The notes beneath the pieces were generated by a model. The model did not search any database and had not been told where the DNA came from. It worked only from the letters and a program-made list of their open reading frames with translations. A stretch of DNA of 35,036 nucleotides from an uncultured Armatimonadota bacterium (GTDB lineage Bacteria > Armatimonadota > Armatimonadia > Armatimonadales > Armatimonadaceae), in assembly GCA_903881535.1 (NCBI GenBank), contig CAIRTT010000249.1:1-35036 (forward strand), in the 5' to 3' direction. Position numbers and translations under genes: made by a program. Each line of letters starts with the position of its first letter. Positions within the stretch are counted from its first letter, which is position 1. Below, piece by piece: positions 23,331-27,261 of this stretch.

Positions 23331-23732
23331 TTAGAAGCTTGGATCAATGTGGTGGTCGCGTATCCCAAGGATCAAACCGCCCGAGGATTTTTTAAATTTG
23401 CCAGTTTCGCGGTTAATGAAACCGTGTACCCACTTGCCAGCCTTGTCCATGCGGTACAGGTCGGCATAGCCGGCGGGGTTGGGCGTCGTGGCAAACTCTG
23501 CGCTGCCGTCGTGCACGCTGCCGCTGATAACGGTGACATTGTCATGCACCACGCTGATCTCAAATGCCCATTTCTTACTGGCAAATTCAGTGACTTTTGT
23601 AACTGTAGCGGCATGGCGGTCAGTCCATGACAGCGTTGTGGCGCCCATGCCAACTTTAGGGACTGGCGAGCCGTTGACCATGCGGCTGTACAGATGATTG
23701 ACCAAGCTGTTTGTTTGTGTGCCTAAGTTCAT
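23331..23732 (-). CDS. Hypothetical protein with beta-rich core
   Basis: 133 residues (MNLGTQTNSLVNHLYSRMVNGSPVPKVGMGATTLSWTDRHAATV...). The segment VGMGATTLSWTDRHAATVTKV...WAFEIS and the tail GKWVHGFINRETGKFKKSSGG...LGIRDHHIDPSF look like a conserved phage protein. The GATxLxWTDRxAxTV pattern is familiar from small phage early proteins of unknown role. It overlaps the upstream gene by 4 bases. Confidence 0.7.
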   Translation of the reverse strand: MNLGTQTNSLVNHLYSRMVNGSPVPKVGMGATTLSWTDRHAATVTKVTEFASKKWAFEISVVHDNVTVISGSVHDGSAEFATTPNPAGYADLYRMDKAGKWVHGFINRETGKFKKSSGGLILGIRDHHIDPSF

Positions 23733-23926
23733 GCTGCACCTCGTGCGGCGCGGGCTTCCATGATGCGGGCCGCTACTGCTTCAGGGGAACCTACAAATTG
23801 CTGGTAAACTTTGAAATCTTCCTTTTCCAGACCATTCAGAATGGTCAGGTTTCCCACTAATTTTTTTACTTCTGCGTAGTGGGCTTCTAGTGCAATGCTT
23901 TTGGCTGTGGGTGCTGGTGCTCTCAT
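23729..23926 (-). CDS. Small hypothetical protein behind promoter repeat R2
   Basis: 65 residues with a helical, Ala-rich composition (SIALEAHYAEVKKLVGNLTILNG...AVAARIMEARAARGAA). AGGAG precedes the ATG. It is the first gene after R2 and is coupled to the next gene (stop overlapping start). The function is not recognised. Confidence 0.65.
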   Translation of the reverse strand: MRAPAPTAKSIALEAHYAEVKKLVGNLTILNGLEKEDFKVYQQFVGSPEAVAARIMEARAARGAA

Positions 23927-23941
23927 CTTGTATGCTCCTGT

Positions 23942-24023
23942 GACCTAGGCGGGATCGCTTCGGTATGGGTGCATAGTGCATCACCTAGAATCACAATGCA
24001 ACACTTATTTTTAATTATTTTTG
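23942..24023 (-). promoter_or_regulatory. Leftward promoter/operator repeat R2
   Basis: The minus strand reads: A/T-rich tract, TTGCAT (24001-23996), 17 bp, CACTAT (23978-23973), then a common leader containing CCGAAGCGATCCCGCCTAGG. The plus strand core TGCATCACctagaatCACAATGCA is a degraded form of the R3 dyad. It is nearly identical to R3 and R4 over about 80 bp. Gene 23926 starts 16 bases later. Confidence 0.7.
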
Positions 24024-24026
24024 GGT

Positions 24027-24425
24027 TTATTCTCCCGGCGTCCAATAGGTGTTAACGGGTCGGTAGGTGCAGTCCCATTCATCGACCACGTACCCGTCTA
24101 CAATCGACGTTAGGTGGCCGCTGTTGATTACGACAGCAACCCTTGGTGCGCTTGTCCAGTCGCGCAGCTTGATGAGCTTCTTGCCATTGCGTGGCGGTTT
24201 GTTGGGCATCCAGCCCTGTTGCTTGAGATACGTTTTCCAAACAGTGTCGTGGTTGGGGTACGCCCCCAAAGTCAGGCCCAAAGTCATGAGGTCGGTGAAC
24301 ACCTGTTTGTAGGGTCGGCTCAACGCAAAGCTGATGGCGCGGATCACGCAGTCGTGTTTGAAGCTGGGGCAGATCCTGCCACCATCCAGCTTTTGAAATT
24401 TGAGGCTCTTCTCGGTTACTGACAT
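24027..24425 (-). CDS. Papain/C39-like cysteine-protease-fold protein
   Basis: The ATG at 24425, with CCGGAGAGAC upstream, gives 132 residues. DCVIRAISFALSRPYKQVFTDL places a Cys at the start of a long helix. Later come VAVVINSGHLTSIVDGYVVDEWDCT, with a His before a strand and an Asp after. Cys-helix...His-Asx order with the DCVxRAxxxAxxxxYxxV pattern is known in phage small proteins with a papain-like fold. Peptidase activity is an inference. It sits in the small-gene cassette between R2 and R3. Confidence 0.65.
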   Translation of the reverse strand: MSVTEKSLKFQKLDGGRICPSFKHDCVIRAISFALSRPYKQVFTDLMTLGLTLGAYPNHDTVWKTYLKQQGWMPNKPPRNGKKLIKLRDWTSAPRVAVVINSGHLTSIVDGYVVDEWDCTYRPVNTYWTPGE

Positions 24426-24443
24426 TTTGTCTCTCCGGTAAGG

Positions 24444-24457
24444 GGCCATCCTTGGCC
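24444..24457 (-). other. GGCCA-loop-TGGCC leader hairpin
   Basis: A 5-bp inverted repeat with a four-base loop lies in the leader of the gene starting at 24425, in the same relative place as the hairpins at 23307 and 25111. No T-run follows. Confidence 0.45.
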
Positions 24458-24465
24458 TAGGTTGT

Positions 24466-24681
24466 TTAAACACCTTCGCTTCTGGCGTACTCCGAAAATA
24501 CGGGGCGTTGCGGTTTTAGTTCGGCTAGCGCATCGGCTGGATACTCATCAGCCAAAAAGAATATCTTATTGCGGCTTTCGATGTTCAGGCGCAGCTCCTC
24601 TGCTTTGGCTTCTGCCATCGTGTCGAAAGAGCCCATAAATTTGCCGTTGCTTGAAACTACTACAAAGGTTACGTTTTTCAT
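24466..24681 (-). CDS. Small hypothetical protein behind promoter repeat R3
   Basis: 71 residues (MKNVTFVVVSSNGKFMGSFDTMAEAKAEELRLN...). A strand-strand-helix start, with GKFMGSFDTMAEAKAEEL, suggests a compact alpha/beta domain. GGAGAGAC precedes the ATG. It is the first gene of the R3 cassette. No family is known to me. Confidence 0.65.
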   Translation of the reverse strand: MKNVTFVVVSSNGKFMGSFDTMAEAKAEELRLNIESRNKIFFLADEYPADALAELKPQRPVFSEYARSEGV

Positions 24682-24692
24682 CTTGTCTCTCC

Positions 24693-24775
24693 GGGCCTAG
24701 GCGGGATCGCTTCGGTATGGGTGCATAGTGCATCACCTAGAATCGTGATGCAACATTTATTTTCATTTATTTTTA
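24693..24775 (-). promoter_or_regulatory. Leftward promoter/operator repeat R3 with perfect dyad
   Basis: The minus strand has the A/T-rich tract, TTGCAT (24753-24748), a 17-bp spacer and CACTAT (24730-24725). The plus strand holds a perfect 8-bp inverted repeat, TGCATCAC (24729-24736) and GTGATGCA (24745-24752), with an 8-base spacer. It spans the gap between the two boxes, the expected place for a repressor operator. Confidence 0.75.
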
Positions 24776-25090
24776 CAGCTGGTAGGATTCCCAGAACTTG
24801 CCCTCAAGATCGTGGCAGTAATGGCTTGCGATATTGCGGTACTCGCTCAAAACGTATGCCTTCAACGCGGCTGCTGCACCCGGTCTAGACTGAGCCAGAT
24901 CAAGTACCAGATCAGCAAAATGCCGGCTTTGGTCGATGGTTTCCCAGTGGAAATTCTCGTCCTTGGCCAGCTCGGCCCAGACCAGATCGAGCACGTTGTC
25001 TGCCACGTCCATCTCACCGGGCCAGCCGGTGACGCAGTCTGATGAATTTTGCAGCATGATGTCCAAAATAGCGTTTTCTAGTATGTTCAT
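24773..25090 (-). CDS. Acidic helical hypothetical protein
   Basis: 105 residues (MNILENAILDIMLQNSSDCVTGWPGEMDVADNVLDLVWAELAKDENFH...). Mostly helical and strongly acidic, which for a phage early protein can mean a DNA mimic or inhibitor, but there is no direct support for that. TGGAG precedes the ATG and a strong tetraloop hairpin lies in the leader. Confidence 0.65.
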   Translation of the reverse strand: MNILENAILDIMLQNSSDCVTGWPGEMDVADNVLDLVWAELAKDENFHWETIDQSRHFADLVLDLAQSRPGAAAALKAYVLSEYRNIASHYCHDLEGKFWESYQL

Positions 25091-25110
25091 TTTGTTTGCT
25101 CCAGTTGTGT

Positions 25111-25126
25111 GGGGGCTTGCGCCCCC
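25111..25126 (-). other. GGGGGC-GCAA-GCCCCC leader hairpin
   Basis: A perfect 6-bp GC stem with a GCAA (GNRA) tetraloop on the minus strand, between the stop at 25139 and the ATG at 25090. GNRA loops are very stable. The following bases (ACACAACTGGAG) lack a T-run, so intrinsic termination is unlikely. Confidence 0.6.
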
Positions 25127-25138
25127 GTTAGTTATTGG

Positions 25139-25330
25139 TTATTTAGCATCCCTTTTTGCAATCTCGCGCACAATTGCGCCCTTGTCAGAAATCCACCGAG
25201 CGTAGCTTGTACGCTGTATAAATCTGGGGGCTTTTGCTTTCTTTTCATCGACCGCGATCACATAATCGCACAGCTCTTGCGTAGTGAAATTTTTCATGCC
25301 GTCGTAAGTTGCTTTGATTTGCATTTTCAT
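25139..25330 (-). CDS. Small basic hypothetical protein behind promoter repeat R4
   Basis: The ATG at 25330, with CCGGAGATG, gives 63 residues (MKMQIKATYDGMKNFTTQELCDYVIAVDEKKAKAPRF...). The track version begins inside the repeat and is not supported. The basic C-terminal half with RTSYARWISDKGAIVREIAKRDAK suggests nucleic-acid contact. It is the first gene of the whole leftward block. Confidence 0.65.
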   Translation of the reverse strand: MKMQIKATYDGMKNFTTQELCDYVIAVDEKKAKAPRFIQRTSYARWISDKGAIVREIAKRDAK

Positions 25331-25334
25331 CTCC

Positions 25335-25416
25335 GGGCCTAGGCTTGATTGCTTCGGCATGGGTGCATAGTGCATCACCTAGAATCACAATGCAACACTT
25401 ATTTTCATTTATTTTT
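25335..25416 (-). promoter_or_regulatory. Leftward promoter/operator repeat R4
   Basis: The minus strand has an A/T-rich tract, TTGCAT (25395-25390), 17 bp, CACTAT (25372-25367), then a leader ending at the CCGGAGATG ribosome site. The core dyad is imperfect, as in R2. Being the outermost copy, it would start the leftward early block. Confidence 0.7.
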
Positions 25417-25418
25417 CT

Positions 25419-25607
25419 GTGCCGTCAGCAACGTGTTACACCAGACGTAACATCTTAAACGAGGGCACCAAAAAAAACATTATTAGAATCAAAAGGATAC
25501 TAGATGAATTCGGTGCTTTAGCCAGAACCGAATTGGTTTTGTGGCGCCAAGAGCAAGCAAAAATAAATCGCGGAGAGGGTATTGCGGGGGGAGTTGGGCG
25601 GGTGTAA
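25419..25607 (+). CDS. Possible small ORF, weakly supported
   Basis: A GTG-initiated 62-residue ORF contains a plausible helical stretch IIRIKRILDEFGALARTELVLWRQEQAKI. There is no convincing ribosome site before the GTG, and no ATG lies in frame upstream of this stretch. The stop is followed immediately by a strongly structured segment. It may be a real small protein with a different start, or chance. Confidence 0.3.
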   Translation: MPSATCYTRRNILNEGTKKNIIRIKRILDEFGALARTELVLWRQEQAKINRGEGIAGGVGRV

Positions 25608-25680
25608 CCTGCGCTTTCGCTATCCCAGATAGGCGAAACCCCCGACTTGCAACAGTCGAGGGCTTCGAGGGGATAGCAGG
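25608..25680. ncRNA. Strongly structured segment, possible ncRNA or terminator
   Basis: Three nested elements can be drawn. CCTGC...GCAGG (25608-25612 / 25676-25680) is continued by TATCCC / GGGATA. A hairpin TTTCGC-TATC-CCA-GATA-G-GCGAAA covers 25615-25638. A hairpin CCCCCGACT-TGCAAC-AGTCGAGGG covers 25639-25662. The TATCCC arm can pair with either partner, so two folds exclude each other. On the minus strand the last hairpin is followed by TTTCG. Transcription is not demonstrated. Confidence 0.4.
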
Positions 25681-26094
25681 TTGGCACAAACAACCATGCA
25701 GACAGAATTGTCCCACTGGACTCTACTGGATGTCAACGGTCTGTTTCGCCCGCCTTACCACTGTGCGGAGAGATATGTCCGGGTTCACGCCCTCACTCAC
25801 CGGCTGCACAGTACGCGGAAGAAGATAGCCCAGCCGCAGCTGAGTTCTAGAGTCATTACAGGGGCTGGACGGTACGCTTACCGCAAAGATGACGAGCCTG
25901 CACATTGCGTTGCTTGCAGGCTACCCGACGACGCCACGGCTCCATCCGGCATTAGGGTAAACGGACTCAAGGCCTTTCACGGGCTTTGGGGTTCTTTTAC
26001 CCAAAACTCCTCCACTCCACCATCCGGCATTAACTTTAAAGATCTATTCTTAAATAGAATTGAAATCAGCCGGAAGCCGGAAGCCGGAATATTC
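25681..26094. other. Intergenic region without a convincing gene; repeats and hairpins
   Basis: No ORF here resembles a protein (see rejected items). It contains a perfect 7-bp inverted repeat GCCTGCA / TGCAGGC (25896-25902 / 25915-25921). There is a 13-bp direct repeat CCATCCGGCATTA (25942-25954 and 26020-26032). TCTATT-CTTA-AATAGA (26043-26058) is a small palindrome, and TTTGGG...CCCAAA (near 25985-26006) is another. The position just upstream of the terminase genes is where cos or pac sites often lie. Confidence 0.5.
26069..26089 (+). repeat. Three tandem GCCGGAA heptamers
   Basis: GCCGGAA occurs three times without spacing, directly before the TTGACA promoter box. Tandem short repeats here could be a binding site for TerS or a regulator, or simple slippage. 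Confidence 0.8.
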
Positions 26095-26123
26095 TTGACA
26101 TTGCAACACCCTTGCAACAGAAT
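26095..26123 (+). promoter_or_regulatory. Rightward sigma70-like promoter for the packaging operon
   Basis: TTGACA (26095-26100) is a perfect -35 box. After 17 bases comes CAGAAT (26118-26123), matching four of six -10 positions. TTGCAAC is repeated at 26101 and 26112, inside the spacer and 11 bp apart, about one helical turn, as expected for an operator. The first downstream gene starts at 26255. Confidence 0.65.
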
Positions 26124-26254
26124 GGTATCAGTCTCGCTCCCTGAGCATCGTTTACTGCCCAGTTGTCGGTGTGAACTCTGAGCCAGATAGCCGACCCCAA
26201 TACCAAAAGTTGCGGGGTCTGGCGCCTACAAAATCATTCAGTCACTGGAACGCA

Positions 26255-26539
26255 ATGGCTACCAAAGACCCCAGACTAGCAAGAGTCGGCGTACAGGCCT
26301 TTAACCAGCCCAAGCGCACCCCCTCGCATCCGACCAAATCACACGTGGTTGTGGCAAAAGTGGGTGACGAGATCAAGACGATCCGGTTTGGCCAGCAGGG
26401 CGTATCAGGATCCCCCAAGCGCGAAGGCGAGTCAGCCCACGACAAAGCCCGCCGCGAATCGTTCAAAGCCCGCCACGCCACAAACATTGCCAAGGGCAAG
26501 ATGTCAGCAGCGTACTGGGCCAACAAGGAAAAGTGGTAA
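26255..26539 (+). CDS. Small conserved phage protein upstream of terminase
   Basis: The ATG at 26255 gives 94 residues. The C-terminal pattern KTIRFGQQGVSGSP...RESFKARHATNIAKGKMSAAYWANKEKW belongs to a conserved family of phage proteins found next to terminase genes. It is highly basic and Ser/Lys-rich, which suggests DNA association. The GTG start at 26171 would add 28 residues that lack this character. Its stop lies 2 bases before the small terminase ATG. Confidence 0.75.
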   Translation: MATKDPRLARVGVQAFNQPKRTPSHPTKSHVVVAKVGDEIKTIRFGQQGVSGSPKREGESAHDKARRESFKARHATNIAKGKMSAAYWANKEKW

Positions 26540-26541
26540 CC

Positions 26542-27261
26542 ATGGCTGACGACACAGGTAAGAAGCCCCCCAAGGTTAAAGGAGCAAGAATCGCTACCCA
26601 CAACGCTGGGAAGCCCTCCAACCCCCATGAGCTGTCTCCCGTAGAGATAGCAGCCATAACCGAGTTCATGCAGAACGGGGGAAACATGAGCGCGGCAATG
26701 AGGAAAGCGCACCCAAATGCCAAGAACTGGCAAGAAAACACACTGAACGTCAATGCATCGCAGACCTTTGGGCAGACTAAGGTGCGAATTAGAATCGCTC
26801 AACTGAGGGCCGAACAGCAGCAAAGAACGGCGATCACCGCCGATCGTGTTCTGCAAGAGGCCTACAAACTGGCATTCTCGGACGTCCGTCAACTGTTCCA
26901 TGAGGACGGAGAATTGAAGTCTCCCGCCGAGTGGCCGGACGGTGCTGCAGGCGCCATCGCCTCGTTTGAGGTAGTCACCCAGAATCAGGGAGTAGGCCAG
27001 CCGCCCCGGTACATCCACAAGGTGAAGCTCTGGGACAAGAACCCGGCGCTTGAGAAACTGTTCCGGCACATGGGCCTGTTTGAGAAAGACAACAGCCAGA
27101 AGGCCAGCATCTTGGCCCAAGACCTGTCCACAATGCCCCTCCCACTATTGCAGATGATTCAGGACAAGATACGAGCCTATGACGATGGAGCAGCAAGCCG
27201 AGGATCTCTTCCGGATGTTTCTGGCAACGGGCCAGCATCGGGCGATCGCATTAACCATTGA
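26542..27261 (+). CDS. terS: Terminase small subunit
   Basis: 239 residues from the ATG at 26542. A helical DNA-binding N-terminal part (SPVEIAAITEFMQNGGNMSAAMRKAHPNA) resembles the helix-turn-helix of Terminase_2-type small subunits. It is followed by VRIRIAQLRAEQQQRTAITADRVLQEAYKLAFSDVRQLF and a C-terminal region that ends in the large-subunit-interacting tail. It recognises the packaging site and loads TerL. It overlaps terL by 83 bases. Confidence 0.85.
   Translation: MADDTGKKPPKVKGARIATHNAGKPSNPHELSPVEIAAITEFMQNGGNMSAAMRKAHPNAKNWQENTLNVNASQTFGQTKVRIRIAQLRAEQQQRTAITADRVLQEAYKLAFSDVRQLFHEDGELKSPAEWPDGAAGAIASFEVVTQNQGVGQPPRYIHKVKLWDKNPALEKLFRHMGLFEKDNSQKASILAQDLSTMPLPLLQMIQDKIRAYDDGAASRGSLPDVSGNGPASGDRINH

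Noticed and set aside
23781-23984. ORFs beginning MMHYAPIPK or MMHYAPMPK
   Set aside because: They are read through the promoter repeat R2 (and R4). The real starts lie downstream with good ribosome sites.
22981-25416. CRISPR-like or transposon repeats
   Set aside because: The copies are 700 bp or more apart, lie before gene starts, carry promoter boxes and have no spacer regularity or transposase, so a regulatory repeat is the better reading.
25860-26030. A possible tRNA, because of a CCACTCCACCA-like string
   Set aside because: No matching 5' acceptor arm, T-loop or anticodon arm could be found.
25696-26181. Rightward 166-aa ORF (25681-26181 in the track)
   Set aside because: It overlaps the TTGACA promoter and the repeats, its composition is unlike a protein and no motif is visible. 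It is probably chance.
26242-27120. 292-aa minus ORF opposite terS
   Set aside because: It is antisense to the terminase small subunit, shows no recognisable domain and is explained by codon bias.
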